Shown here in pieces: positions 17,673-26,461 of a stretch of 41,330 bases of DNA. Each line of letters opens with the position of its first letter. Position 1 is the stretch's first letter. The DNA comes from a filamentous cyanobacterium CCT1. Lineage in GTDB: Bacteria; Cyanobacteriota; Cyanobacteriia; Phormidesmidales; Phormidesmidaceae. Where the stretch lies: assembly GCA_003017855.1 (NCBI GenBank), contig PYER01000026.1, forward strand, positions 1-41,330, read 5' to 3'. The notes beneath the pieces were generated by a model. It saw only the letters and a program-made list of their open reading frames with translations, did not search any database and was not told the origin of the DNA. Position numbers and translations under genes: made by a program.

Positions 17673-19382
17673 ATGGCTATGACCGCTTCGTTTCGCAACT
17701 TTCAACCTGAGTCGAGACCGCTGGGGGGCCGCTACCGGCTGATTCAACCCCTGGGGGCTGGGGGGTTTGGGCAAACCTTTAGCGCTCAAGATTTGCACCT
17801 GCCTGGGCACCCGTTGTGCGTGGTGAAGCAGCTCCAGCCCCAGGTGAGCAGTGCTGAAGAGCTGCAAACGGCGCGGCGGCTGTTCGACACCGAGGCCCAA
17901 ACCCTCTACAAGCTGGGGTCGCATCCGCAGATTCCGGGGCTGCTGGCCCACTTTGAGGAAGACCAGGAGTTTTACCTGGCTCAGGAATATATCGAAGGTC
18001 ATGCCCTGGCCGATGAGTTGGGCGCACCTTGGAACGAGGCCCAGGTCACTACATTTCTCGGCGATCTGCTGGGGATTTTGGCCTTTGTGCACAGCCACGG
18101 CGTGATCCACCGCGATATCAAGCCCTCAAACTTGATTCGCCGGGCCAGCGACAACCGCATCGTGCTGATTGATTTCGGTGCGGTCAAGCAGGTCAGCAGC
18201 CAGGCCACTGCCCTGCGATCGCACCACAGCCACACCATTTCGATCGGCACTCAGGGGTACATGCCCAGCGAGCAAGTGGCCGGACGGCCCCAGTTCAGCA
18301 GTGACATCTATGCGGTCGGCATCCTGGGCATTCAGGCCCTGACCGGGTACCCGCCCACTGAGCTGCACCCCGACCCACACAGCGGCGAGCTGGAATGGCG
18401 ACACTATGCGCCCAAGGCCGACTCAGCCCTGCTGGAGGTGCTGGATACAATGGTGCGCTACGACTTTCGCACCCGCTATACCACTGCCGCCGAGGCGCTG
18501 GCGGCGCTGAGACGTTTACCGCCTCAGCTCAGTCGGTATGTTCCGGCGGCGGCCTTCTCCCCATCGCAGTCTTCCCGAACCACCGTCCCTACGGTGGCGG
18601 TCGGGCGTCGCCGCGAGCGCACTCAGCTTACCGCCCGCCAGACCTCGGCTCCCCAAACTCTGGCTCCCCAAGTTCAGGCCCCTCAGGTTCGGGCAAGGCG
18701 GCCAAAGACCGCTCTGCCGCTGTGGCTGCCGCTGGTGGCGGGGGCTGGGGTGGCGATCGCGGCCCTGCTGGGCTGGCAGACCTGGCGATCGGCCTCCTCA
18801 ATCGATGCCGAAACCCCTGTGGTGGCCTCGTCTCCTACAGACCCGACTGCGACTGACGCCGAACTGGAACCGGAGATCGCTACGACGCCCGCCGATGAGA
18901 ATACCGACTCGGTGGAGGAACCCGCTGCGATCGAGCCGGAGGAACCCGCCCCGCCGGAGCCAGAAGCACCTGCGCCGCCAGAGCCCGTTGCCGCCGAATC
19001 CTCTGAAGACGCTGAAGATGTCCCTGCGCCCTCTCCAGAATCGGGTGTTGAGCTGACGACCGGGGCGGCTCAGGCGACAGTGGCTAGCTTGTATAGCCAC
19101 GTGTCTAACAAATCATGGGATGCGGCGCGATCGCAGTTTAGCGGCCCTCTGGCGCAGCAGTTTGACCCCGGCTTTTTCGCCCAGTTCGACCGCGTCTCGG
19201 TCGAGAACCTGCGGGTGACTGGGCAAACCGCCGACACCATTGAGTTTGTGGGCGAGAACACCTACGTTTACCCCGATGGCTCGACCCAGCGAGAAGAGCG
19301 ATCGTTTACCGTGCAACTGCAGGACGGACAGCCCCGGATTGTGGGCTCCAGCTTTAGAGGGGTGTTGCAGTCTCGACAATGA
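17673..19382 (+). CDS. Membrane-anchored Ser/Thr protein kinase with extracytoplasmic domain
   Basis: 569 residues from the ATG at 17673. A Hanks-type kinase domain spans ~18-285: Gly-rich loop LGAGGFGQTF, catalytic loop HRDIKPSN (~147-154), DFGAVKQ and the activation segment GTQGYMPSEQ. The ATP-anchoring Lys is in CVVKQL. A juxtamembrane Thr/Gln/Pro-rich stretch is followed by one membrane helix (~350-370, LPLVAGAGVAIAALLGW). A Pro/Glu-rich linker of repeated EEPAPPEPEA units then leads to a ~105-residue C-terminal domain resembling NTF2-like extracytoplasmic domains (SLYSHVSNKSWDAARSQF). The layout is common in cyanobacterial kinases; the outer domain is a likely sensor. The lipoprotein gene follows 108 bases downstream on the same strand. 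Confidence 0.93.
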   Translation: MAMTASFRNFQPESRPLGGRYRLIQPLGAGGFGQTFSAQDLHLPGHPLCVVKQLQPQVSSAEELQTARRLFDTEAQTLYKLGSHPQIPGLLAHFEEDQEFYLAQEYIEGHALADELGAPWNEAQVTTFLGDLLGILAFVHSHGVIHRDIKPSNLIRRASDNRIVLIDFGAVKQVSSQATALRSHHSHTISIGTQGYMPSEQVAGRPQFSSDIYAVGILGIQALTGYPPTELHPDPHSGELEWRHYAPKADSALLEVLDTMVRYDFRTRYTTAAEALAALRRLPPQLSRYVPAAAFSPSQSSRTTVPTVAVGRRRERTQLTARQTSAPQTLAPQVQAPQVRARRPKTALPLWLPLVAGAGVAIAALLGWQTWRSASSIDAETPVVASSPTDPTATDAELEPEIATTPADENTDSVEEPAAIEPEEPAPPEPEAPAPPEPVAAESSEDAEDVPAPSPESGVELTTGAAQATVASLYSHVSNKSWDAARSQFSGPLAQQFDPGFFAQFDRVSVENLRVTGQTADTIEFVGENTYVYPDGSTQREERSFTVQLQDGQPRIVGSSFRGVLQSRQ

Positions 19383-19490
19383 GGTGTGGCTAGGGTTGCA
19401 AGCATAAAGAAATGAACGGCGGCCATGCGATCGCCAGGATTTGCCGTAGGCTGGATGGACTAGCTTATGTATCGTTAGCGACTTTTTTGC

Positions 19491-20111
19491 ATGCTTAGCT
19501 CAACCTTCCGTCTTTCTGCACTGCTGCCCCTGGGGCTCACCCTGCTGCTGACTACGGCTGCCTGTACCCGCACACCAGACGCAGCCGATGTCAACGGCAC
19601 AGAGTCGACCACCGATGCTGTCGACCCCGCCCCGGTTGATCCGGTTGAAGATACTGAGTCGCTACTGGCGCTCTCGGGCGAAGGGCTGCAGCTGGTGGGC
19701 GACCAGAGCGGCTCCACCGCTACCCTCCCCTTTGGCACCGAGATAGCCGTAGTCGAAGATGCCGTCACCGATCTGGTGGGAGAGCCCACCGAGTCGGGAG
19801 AAAATACCGAATGTGGTTCCGGCCCGCAGATGATTACCCAGTGGCCCAATGGCCTGGTTTTGCACGCTGCTGACGGTGAGTTTATCGGCTGGTCGGCGCG
19901 CCCTGATACCGACCCCGATCTGACCACCATCGCCGGGGTGGGCATTGGGTCGACGCGCGGTGAGCTAGAAGCCGCCTACACCATTGAGGTGACGGAGAGC
20001 ACCCTGGGTACAGAGTTTTCTACGGGCAACTTGTTTGGCATTCTCAGCTCTGCCGAACCCGATGCCACCATTGAGAATTTGTGGGCTGGAACCGTCTGTA
20101 ACTTCCGCTAA
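19491..20111 (+). CDS. Hypothetical lipoprotein
   Basis: 206 residues. An N-terminal lipoprotein signal has the lipobox LTTAAC with Cys25 as the lipidation site. It is followed by an acidic, Thr/Asp/Pro-rich spacer (~28-60) and a folded domain with two blocks: ~70-150 (GTEIAVVEDAVTDLVGEPTE, a Cys in TECGSGPQ, WPNGLVLHAADGEFIGW) and ~150-206 (IGSTRGELEAAY, ending GTVCNFR). The 'GxGIGSTRGELEAAY' element resembles a recurring motif in cyanobacterial exported proteins. No function is recognised. Its position after the kinase with a periplasmic domain makes a role in the same signalling unit possible but unproven. Confidence 0.75.
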   Translation: MLSSTFRLSALLPLGLTLLLTTAACTRTPDAADVNGTESTTDAVDPAPVDPVEDTESLLALSGEGLQLVGDQSGSTATLPFGTEIAVVEDAVTDLVGEPTESGENTECGSGPQMITQWPNGLVLHAADGEFIGWSARPDTDPDLTTIAGVGIGSTRGELEAAYTIEVTESTLGTEFSTGNLFGILSSAEPDATIENLWAGTVCNFR

Positions 20112-20148
20112 GGACGAGGCTAATGGGGAATAGCTGTCTCGGCTGCCC

Positions 20149-21786
20149 CTAGGCTAAGCAGCTCAGATCGCCCGCTTTCTGGCTGAACAGCAGGTTCTCG
20201 CGGTAGTCTACCGGGCAGTCGATCACCGCTGGCACTTCGTCTTCTAGCGCTGTTTTCAGGGTAGGAATAAAGTCTTCGGTCGACTCGATCCGGTAGCCCT
20301 TCAGGCCCATGGCCTCCGCCAGTTTGACAAAGTCGGGGTTGGTGAAGTGAATGTAGGTCGACTCGCCGTAGTAGTTCATCTGCTTCCACTCGATCAGCCC
20401 GTAGCCGCCGTCGTTAAAGATGATGGTGACAAAGGGCGTGCCCACCCGTAGGGCGGTTTCGAGTTCCTGGCAATTCATCATGAAGCCGCCGTCGCCGGTG
20501 ACTGCCACCACCTTGCGGTTGGGGTGCACCAGCTTGGCCGCCAGTGCCCCCGGCAGCGCAATGCCCATAGCCGCAAACCCGTTCGAAATCAGGCAGGTGT
20601 TGGGGCGCAGGCAGTGGTAGTTGCGGGCCATCCACATTTTGTGGGCACCCACGTCGGAGATCACAATATCCTCGGCGCTCAGCACCTGGCGCAGGTCGTA
20701 GATCAGCTTTTGGGGCTTGATCGGGAAGCCGTAGTCGTCGGCGTACTGCTCATAGTCGGCGCGAATTTCGTCGCGCACCTTGAGGCTGATGGGGTCGGGG
20801 TGGCCCTGGCGCTTCACCCGCTTGAGAATTTCTTCGAGCGAGTCCGAGATATCGCCAATCACCTCGACTTTGGGAATGTAACTGCTGTCAATTTCGGCGT
20901 GGGTGAGGTTGATGTGCAGAATGGGCAAATTTCCCTCAGGGTTCCACTTTTTGGGCGAATATTCCACCAGGTCATAGCCCACGGCAACAATCAAATCCGC
21001 CTGTTCCATCGCGCAGCTAATGTAGTCGCGCTGCTGCAACCCGATCGACCACAGCGCCAGCGGATGGGTGTAGGGAATCACCCCTTTGCCCATAAAGGTA
21101 TTGGCCACCGGAATGTTGAGCTGGGTGGCAAACTCAGTCAGGGCCTCACTGGCGCTGGCTCGAATCGCCCCGTTGCCCACCAAAATCATGGGGTTGCTGG
21201 CCTGGGAAATGGCCACCGCCGCCTGCTGAATGCTCTGCAGCGAGGCGTAGGTTTTCTCTTTGCTGTCCTTGCGCAGGGCGATGCCCTCAACCTCCATTTC
21301 AGCAATGTTTTCCGGCAGATCAATGTGCACCGCACCGGGCTTTTCGCTCTGGGCCAGCTTAAAGGCCTTGCGCACGATCTCAGGGGTAATGCTGGGCCGC
21401 ACAATCTGGGCATTCCACTTGGTGACCGGCGCAAACATCGCCACCAGGTCTAAATACTGGTGCGACTCAATGTGCATGCGATCGGTACCCACCTGCCCAG
21501 TAATGGCCACCAGCGGGGCGCGATCGAGGGTGGCGTCGGCTACGCCGGTCATCAGGTTGGTCGCCCCTGGCCCTAGGGTCGAAAGGCATACCCCCGCCTT
21601 GCCAGTCAGCCGCCCGTAGACATCGGCCATAAAGGCTGCCCCCTGCTCGTGGCGGGTGGTGATGAACTGAATAGACGATCGCTTCAGAGCCTGGAGCAGC
21701 TGCAAGTTTTCTTCCCCAGGCAGACCAAAGATGTACTCGACGCCTTCGTTCTCAAGGCACTGGACCAGCAATTCGGCGGTGTTCAT
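20149..21786 (-). CDS. ThDP-dependent acetolactate-synthase-like enzyme, probable 2-oxoglutarate decarboxylase
   Basis: 545 residues. A complete ThDP enzyme of the acetohydroxyacid-synthase fold: the catalytic Glu in TRHEQGAAFMADVYGR (~44-60), the central domain and the ThDP/Mg motif GDGGFMMN...FNDGGYG (~425-460). Automatic annotation would call it IlvB, but no small subunit is adjacent. It sits 59 bases downstream of a succinate-semialdehyde dehydrogenase gene on the same strand. Established knowledge: in Synechococcus sp. PCC 7002 the pair A2770/A2771 has this family make-up, and A2770 decarboxylates 2-oxoglutarate to succinic semialdehyde, closing the TCA cycle. Length and context fit that enzyme. 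True acetolactate synthase activity cannot be excluded from sequence alone. Confidence 0.85.
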   Translation of the reverse strand: MNTAELLVQCLENEGVEYIFGLPGEENLQLLQALKRSSIQFITTRHEQGAAFMADVYGRLTGKAGVCLSTLGPGATNLMTGVADATLDRAPLVAITGQVGTDRMHIESHQYLDLVAMFAPVTKWNAQIVRPSITPEIVRKAFKLAQSEKPGAVHIDLPENIAEMEVEGIALRKDSKEKTYASLQSIQQAAVAISQASNPMILVGNGAIRASASEALTEFATQLNIPVANTFMGKGVIPYTHPLALWSIGLQQRDYISCAMEQADLIVAVGYDLVEYSPKKWNPEGNLPILHINLTHAEIDSSYIPKVEVIGDISDSLEEILKRVKRQGHPDPISLKVRDEIRADYEQYADDYGFPIKPQKLIYDLRQVLSAEDIVISDVGAHKMWMARNYHCLRPNTCLISNGFAAMGIALPGALAAKLVHPNRKVVAVTGDGGFMMNCQELETALRVGTPFVTIIFNDGGYGLIEWKQMNYYGESTYIHFTNPDFVKLAEAMGLKGYRIESTEDFIPTLKTALEDEVPAVIDCPVDYRENLLFSQKAGDLSCLA

Positions 21787-21845
21787 AGCGTAATCGGGGG
21801 TAGAGGGTGGGAGAGTGGATGGGGGATGAGGAGGGAATGGAGTGT

Positions 21846-23237
21846 CTATTTAATCCAGACGGTTTTGATGTTGACAAATTCGTGAATGCCCTGGCGGCCT
21901 AGTTCTCTTCCATATCCTGAGCGTTTAATACCGCCAAAGGGCAGGCGCGGATCAGACTTTACCAAACCATTAATAAAGACTGCCCCGGCCTCTACCTCGG
22001 CAATCAGGCGCTCTTGCTCGGCGGGGTCCTGGCTCCAACCGCTGGCGCCTAGCCCAAAGGGAATGTCGTTGGCCCGCGCGATCGCCTCATCCAGATTGGC
22101 CACGCGAAACACTAGCGCCACCGGCCCAAAAAATTCCTCCTGCTCGGCGGGAGTACCGGGGGGAATCTGAGCCAGGATAGTGGGCGGAAACCAGTTGCCG
22201 TTCTGCAAGTCAGCAGGCAGTTTGGACTTCAGCGCCGCAATGTCTCCACCGATCAGGGTGGTGCCCCCTGCCGCCAAACAGGCGTTGACCTGCTGCTCTA
22301 GCTCGGCGGCAATGTCGGGAGTAGACAGGGGGCCGACGGTGACCCCGTCGTCGAGGGGGTTGCCGACCACCAAGGCGGCAAATTTCTCGGTCAGGCCCTG
22401 CTCGAAGCGATCGGCGATCGCCTCATGGACAATAAAGCGCTTGGCGGCAATGCACGACTGACCATTATTGAGCATGCGGGCGGTGGCGGCGGTGGCGATC
22501 GCCGTCTCCAAATCCGCACTGGGCATAACAATAAACGGGTCGCTGCCGCCCAGCTCCAGCACCGTCTTTTTAATCTGCTGACCGCAGGCGGCGGCCAGAC
22601 TGGCTCCGGCGGGCTCGCTGCCGGTCAGGGTAGCGGCTTTGATGCGGTCGTCGGTGACGAGTTTAGCAATGCGATCGCCCCCGATCAGCAGCGTCTGAAA
22701 CGCCCCCTCAGGCAGCCCCGCCTTCTGAAAAATTTCCGCGATCGCCAGGGCACACTGGGGCACATTCGAGGCGTGCTTGAGCAGGCCCACGTTGCCGGCC
22801 ATCAGCGCCGGGGCGGCAAAGCGAAACACCTGCCAAAAGGGAAAGTTCCACGGCATCACCGCCAGCACCGGACCGAGGGGCTGGTAGCGCACAAAGCTGC
22901 GGCTGGCGTCGGTAGTCGCAGGCTCGTCGGCTAAAAACTCGGCCCCGTGGTCGGCGTAGTAGCGGCAGACCAGGGCGCTTTTTTCGACTTCGGCCACGGC
23001 CCCGGCTAGGGGTTTGCCCATCTCCAGGGTCATGATTTTGGCGTAGGCGGCCTTGTTGTCGTCGAGCACCTGAGCCGCCTGGCGCAGCCAGATGGCCCGC
23101 TGGCTAAACGAAGTCTGACGATAGGTGAGAAAGGTTTTGGCGGCCAGGGCGAGCTTCCCTTCAAGGTTGGCCTCGCTCAAGGGTTCAAAGGTCTTGAGAA
23201 CCTCTCCGGTGGCGGGGTTAATACTGCTAATGGGCAT
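21846..23237 (-). CDS. gabD: NAD(P)-dependent succinate-semialdehyde dehydrogenase
   Basis: 463 residues from the ATG at 23237, chosen because a strong AGGAGGT stands just upstream; the frame is open to 23279. Aldehyde dehydrogenase fold: N-terminal SINPATGEVLKTF, cofactor region MPWNFPFWQVFRFAAPALMAG, general base Glu in LELGGSDPF, catalytic Cys in NNGQSCIAAKRF and C-terminal LPFGGIKRSGYGRELG. It converts succinic semialdehyde to succinate. The adjacent downstream decarboxylase would supply the substrate, so the two form the cyanobacterial TCA-cycle bypass operon. Confidence 0.9.
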   Translation of the reverse strand: MPISSINPATGEVLKTFEPLSEANLEGKLALAAKTFLTYRQTSFSQRAIWLRQAAQVLDDNKAAYAKIMTLEMGKPLAGAVAEVEKSALVCRYYADHGAEFLADEPATTDASRSFVRYQPLGPVLAVMPWNFPFWQVFRFAAPALMAGNVGLLKHASNVPQCALAIAEIFQKAGLPEGAFQTLLIGGDRIAKLVTDDRIKAATLTGSEPAGASLAAACGQQIKKTVLELGGSDPFIVMPSADLETAIATAATARMLNNGQSCIAAKRFIVHEAIADRFEQGLTEKFAALVVGNPLDDGVTVGPLSTPDIAAELEQQVNACLAAGGTTLIGGDIAALKSKLPADLQNGNWFPPTILAQIPPGTPAEQEEFFGPVALVFRVANLDEAIARANDIPFGLGASGWSQDPAEQERLIAEVEAGAVFINGLVKSDPRLPFGGIKRSGYGRELGRQGIHEFVNIKTVWIK

Positions 23238-23242
23238 GGGTT

Positions 23243-23249
23243 GACCTCC
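23243..23249 (-). promoter_or_regulatory. Strong ribosome binding site of the SSADH gene
   Basis: On the minus strand AGGAGGT precedes the ATG at 23237 by five bases. Few other genes in the window have a site of this quality, and it settles the start against the longer open frame that begins at 23279. Confidence 0.8.
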
Positions 23250-23537
23250 TGTGGTCACTGAGGTCGGCGGCCGATCCAATCGCGTCTACGGCACAGCTAT
23301 TCCCAGGGCGCGGCGGTTAGGTCGTGCCCATAGGCATTTGGGCTGGGTCTAAGTCTCGACAACCCAGCCTGCCTGGCTATGAATTGTATTGGCGTTTGGA
23401 ATGAGTGCAGCTTTGGTCGTCAACCTCTAAAACAAGTCTTTCTTAACTGTGCCCTGAAGCACAAAAAGCTACCCTCTCATCCTATTACTTCTGCACAAAA
23501 CATAGTGTTATGTAACGTTGACCAAATACCGCCGTTT
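23250..23537. other. Intergenic region between SSADH and the CHASE2-GGDEF-EAL gene
   Basis: About 290 bases with no open frame worth reporting. The distal half (23380-23530) is AT-richer and should contain the promoter of the SSADH/decarboxylase operon. I see no strong hairpin and no GTA-N8-TAC site. Confidence 0.35.
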
Positions 23538-26093
23538 TTAAGGGGTTGAGGCCTGGTTGGGAATGCTGGTCTGGGCCCAGGGCCAGGGGTTGGTCAGCAG
23601 AGCTGTCGCCGCATCGCGCCCTAGGGGTTGAGAAAACAAGTAGCCCTGTCCCCGCCGACAGCCCATCACCTGCAGCCGCTCCAGCTGGGTTTCAGTTTCA
23701 ATCCCTTCGGCCACCAGGTCCATATTCAGCTTTTGGCCCAGGGTAACAATGGTCTGCACAATCTCGCGATCGTCGTCGCTTTGGTCCATACGGCCCACAA
23801 AAGACTGGTCAATTTTGAGGGTGTCGGTCGGAAACCGATGCAGGTAGCTCAGCGAAGAGTAGCCGGTACCAAAGTCATCGATCGCCAGCTTCAGCCCTAG
23901 CTGCTTGAGCCGATGCATCAAGTCTACGGCGCCATCGACATCGCGCATGATCATGCTTTCGGTAATCTCAAGCTGCACCCGGTTGCCAACCAGCGCCAGC
24001 TCCTGCAGGGTATCGCGGAACTGGTCAACCAGATCGACTTGGTGAAACTGCCGCCGTGATAGGTTAATGCTCATCGTCAGCGGCTGGTCTGGAAACTGCT
24101 GCTGCCAGGCTTGGAGTTGAGTGCAGGCGGCCCGAAAGATCCACTGGCCCAGGTGCACAATCAGGCCCGTCTCTTCGGTGACCTGAATAAACTGCCCCGG
24201 CGACACAAAGCCCTCCTCGGGCCGGTACCAGCGCACCAGCGCCTCAAACCCGGCAATGCGGCCGCTCTGGAGGCAGACAATGGGCTGGTAGTGCAGCAAA
24301 AACTCGTTGTTCTCAAAAGCGTTGAGCAGATGACTCTCGAGCTCTAGACGGCGCACCGCCTCTTCGTGCATAGTGCTGGCAAATACCTCGTGGCGATACT
24401 CGTGCAGCGCCTTGGCCCGGTACATGGCGGTGTGGGCGTCGCGCAGCAGGTCTTGGGCGGTGGGCGGGTGGTCGCGGTGGGCCATGGCTACCCCCATGGA
24501 GCTAGTCACCGAGAGCCGTCGCCGCGCCACCGAAAAGGGGGCCGACAGCTCAGTCTGCAGGCGACTGAGCCACTGGTCTACCGCAGCCTGGTCGTGCACC
24601 GGCAGCAAAAAGGCAAACTCGTCGCCACCGACCCGCGCCAGCTGAGCCGAGGTGGGCAGAAACTGCCGCAGCCGCTGACCGATCGTTTTGAGCACGCGAT
24701 CGCCCGTCAAATGGCCAAAGGACTGGTTGATCAGCTTAAAGCGATCAATATCTAAAAACACCACCGTCACCGCTGTACCGGGGTGGTGCTGCAGCGCCCG
24801 CTGCACCTGCAGCAAAAACATGTCGCGCCCTGGCAGCATGGTGAGCTGGTCATAGCTGCTGCGGTACAGCGCTTTTTGGGTGAGCACCAGCCCCAGGGCC
24901 AGCAAAAAGGCGGCGACGGGCTCGACTGTGGGCACCCAGACCAGCTGAGCCAGGGCCAAGCTGCTGAGGCCCCAAATGCCCAGGACAATACCGCCGCTGA
25001 GCACCAGCAGAAACGCAGGACGGCGCACGGTCCACCCGGCTACGCCAGCCACCACAGTCCAGCCCAGCAGCCAGAGAAACTCGCCCCACTGCGGCAAAAA
25101 GCGGTAGAGGGCTGGCTGGCCTGCGATCGCATCAAGCAGCTGGCTAATGCTCTGGGCGTGCATCTCTACCCCCGCCATCACAAACTGCGACGACTGATCC
25201 TGGCTAAAGGGGGTAAAAAACTCGTCCTTCAAACTAGAGGCCGTTGAGCCAATCAGCACAATGTTGCCCCGCACCCAGTCCGGGGGCACCGCCCCCGCCA
25301 GCACCTGGGTAATCGTCAGGCTGGGGGCCGTTTGGTAGGGGGTACGGTACTTCAATAGTACCTGATAGCCCCGGTTGTCGGCCTTGGCATAACCGCCATC
25401 GCCGGGCAGCAAAGCCGGAAATTCGACATCCCCAATACGCAACAGGTCGTTTTGCCGATCGACTTGAAACGGCAGATCGCGGTGGTAGGCCAGCACCACC
25501 CGCAGCGGAAACGAGAAAAACGGATTTTCTGGGTCGGATACGTACAGCAGATTGCGACGCAGTACCCCATCGGGATCAATAACTAAATCGTTGAAGCCCA
25601 CCTGGTCGACTGGCCAGGTGGCCGGGGCAGGCACCTCAATGCCATTCCCCTGCTTGCCCACATTAAAAATGCCAATCACGTTGGGGGCCTCAAAAGCCTG
25701 CGCCAAAGCAGCCTGGCCGGGCATATCCTGCGGGGTGTTGCGGTACAGATCTAACCCAACCACCGCCGGTTCGTGGCGCTGCACCTCAGCAATAACGTCA
25801 GCGATCACCTGGTCCGACAGGGGCCAGCCGTAGGCTTCGAGATCGGCCTCGGTCACTTCTATGAGCAGCAGTCGGGCATCGGGCGATTCTTGAATCTGAA
25901 GCCGGGTGAGCAGGTCAAAGCTCGACATCTCTAGAGTTTCAAACAGCTGGAGCCGCTTGCCCCCAGACACCAGCGCCAGCGCCAGCAGGCTAGAGACCAG
26001 CACGGCGCGACTGCCAAAATTAATGGGTTGAGAGAAATAGGCGGCCAAGCGACGAAACTGCTGCCCTAAGGGCCATGTCCGGAAATGCACCAT
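23538..26093 (-). CDS. CHASE2-GGDEF-EAL cyclic-di-GMP signalling protein
   Basis: 851 residues. A membrane helix at ~28-43 is followed by a periplasmic CHASE2 domain (~50-325; LLLIEVTEADLEAYGWPLSD, GLDLYRNTP, GNIVLIGSTASSLKDEFFTPF), three membrane helices (~335-410), a GGDEF domain (~420-580) and an EAL domain (~590-835). GGDEF is intact (489-493). The inhibitory RxxD site before it is absent (PTSA). The EAL side keeps EALVRW (617-619), the Asn in SINLSRRQF, EITESMIM, DDFGTGYSSL, KIDQSFV and EGIET, so phosphodiesterase activity is plausible. The protein should sense an external signal and set local c-di-GMP; net direction is not predictable. Confidence 0.93.
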   Translation of the reverse strand: MVHFRTWPLGQQFRRLAAYFSQPINFGSRAVLVSSLLALALVSGGKRLQLFETLEMSSFDLLTRLQIQESPDARLLLIEVTEADLEAYGWPLSDQVIADVIAEVQRHEPAVVGLDLYRNTPQDMPGQAALAQAFEAPNVIGIFNVGKQGNGIEVPAPATWPVDQVGFNDLVIDPDGVLRRNLLYVSDPENPFFSFPLRVVLAYHRDLPFQVDRQNDLLRIGDVEFPALLPGDGGYAKADNRGYQVLLKYRTPYQTAPSLTITQVLAGAVPPDWVRGNIVLIGSTASSLKDEFFTPFSQDQSSQFVMAGVEMHAQSISQLLDAIAGQPALYRFLPQWGEFLWLLGWTVVAGVAGWTVRRPAFLLVLSGGIVLGIWGLSSLALAQLVWVPTVEPVAAFLLALGLVLTQKALYRSSYDQLTMLPGRDMFLLQVQRALQHHPGTAVTVVFLDIDRFKLINQSFGHLTGDRVLKTIGQRLRQFLPTSAQLARVGGDEFAFLLPVHDQAAVDQWLSRLQTELSAPFSVARRRLSVTSSMGVAMAHRDHPPTAQDLLRDAHTAMYRAKALHEYRHEVFASTMHEEAVRRLELESHLLNAFENNEFLLHYQPIVCLQSGRIAGFEALVRWYRPEEGFVSPGQFIQVTEETGLIVHLGQWIFRAACTQLQAWQQQFPDQPLTMSINLSRRQFHQVDLVDQFRDTLQELALVGNRVQLEITESMIMRDVDGAVDLMHRLKQLGLKLAIDDFGTGYSSLSYLHRFPTDTLKIDQSFVGRMDQSDDDREIVQTIVTLGQKLNMDLVAEGIETETQLERLQVMGCRRGQGYLFSQPLGRDAATALLTNPWPWAQTSIPNQASTP

Positions 26094-26143
26094 GAATTAA
26101 ACCGACAACGGTAGACGTAACAATGGCAGGCATGGACTCAAAT

Positions 26144-26223
26144 CCCTGAATATAAAGATATACAGGGCAAATCGGCGCTATCCGGACACAGTGGGGGACT
26201 GAGGCTGTCCTCAGGTACCCCAC
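26144..26223. other. Two adjacent stem-loops upstream of the CHASE2-GGDEF-EAL gene
   Basis: CCCTGAATAT (26144-26153) pairs with ATATACAGGG (26158-26167) with one mismatch. GTGGGG (26191-26196) pairs with CCCCAC (26218-26223), enclosing CTGAGG-CTGT-CCTCAG (26199-26214). They lie 50-130 bases upstream of the start at 26093, where a 5' leader or operator would be. No T-run follows either on either strand, so terminators are unlikely. Confidence 0.4.
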
Positions 26224-26254
26224 AGAAGGATTTGACCCGCCAAGGTCACAAACG

Positions 26255-26461
26255 TTACGCCATACTGTCATGGTGCAGAGGATTAACCCAGTGGGTGCCG
26301 CCCCCCCGCCGCTGGCCCGGGAACTCATCTCGGGGGCCGTTAGCCTGGCGATCGCCATCCGGGTTGGGCCAGTGCAGCAGTAGCAAACTTAACACGCTGA
26401 CCCCCAGCAATATGGCCGTGCCGCTGGGCCAGATAAATACTCGTATGAGCGTTGCCTTCAT
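26255..26461 (-). CDS. Possible small single-helix membrane protein
   Basis: A 68-residue open frame from the ATG at 26461. Residues ~6-30 are a convincing membrane helix (FIWPSGTAILLGVSVLSLLLL), followed by a polar Gly/Arg/Asp-rich tail. It could be a small membrane protein cotranscribed with the CHASE2-GGDEF-EAL gene 161 bases downstream. An overlapping frame on the plus strand has no such features. Evidence is only the hydrophobic pattern, so this may be spurious. Confidence 0.35.
   Translation of the reverse strand: MKATLIRVFIWPSGTAILLGVSVLSLLLLHWPNPDGDRQANGPRDEFPGQRRGGGTHWVNPLHHDSMA

Noticed and set aside
17435-17710. Plus-strand frame of 91 residues and a minus-strand frame at 17248-17481
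   Set aside because: Neither has a start context, hydrophobic pattern or motif, and the first overlaps the kinase start. Treated as intergenic.
20524-21453. 309-residue plus-strand frame
   Set aside because: Antisense to the ThDP decarboxylase, whose catalytic and cofactor motifs are intact; the plus-strand product has no recognisable feature.
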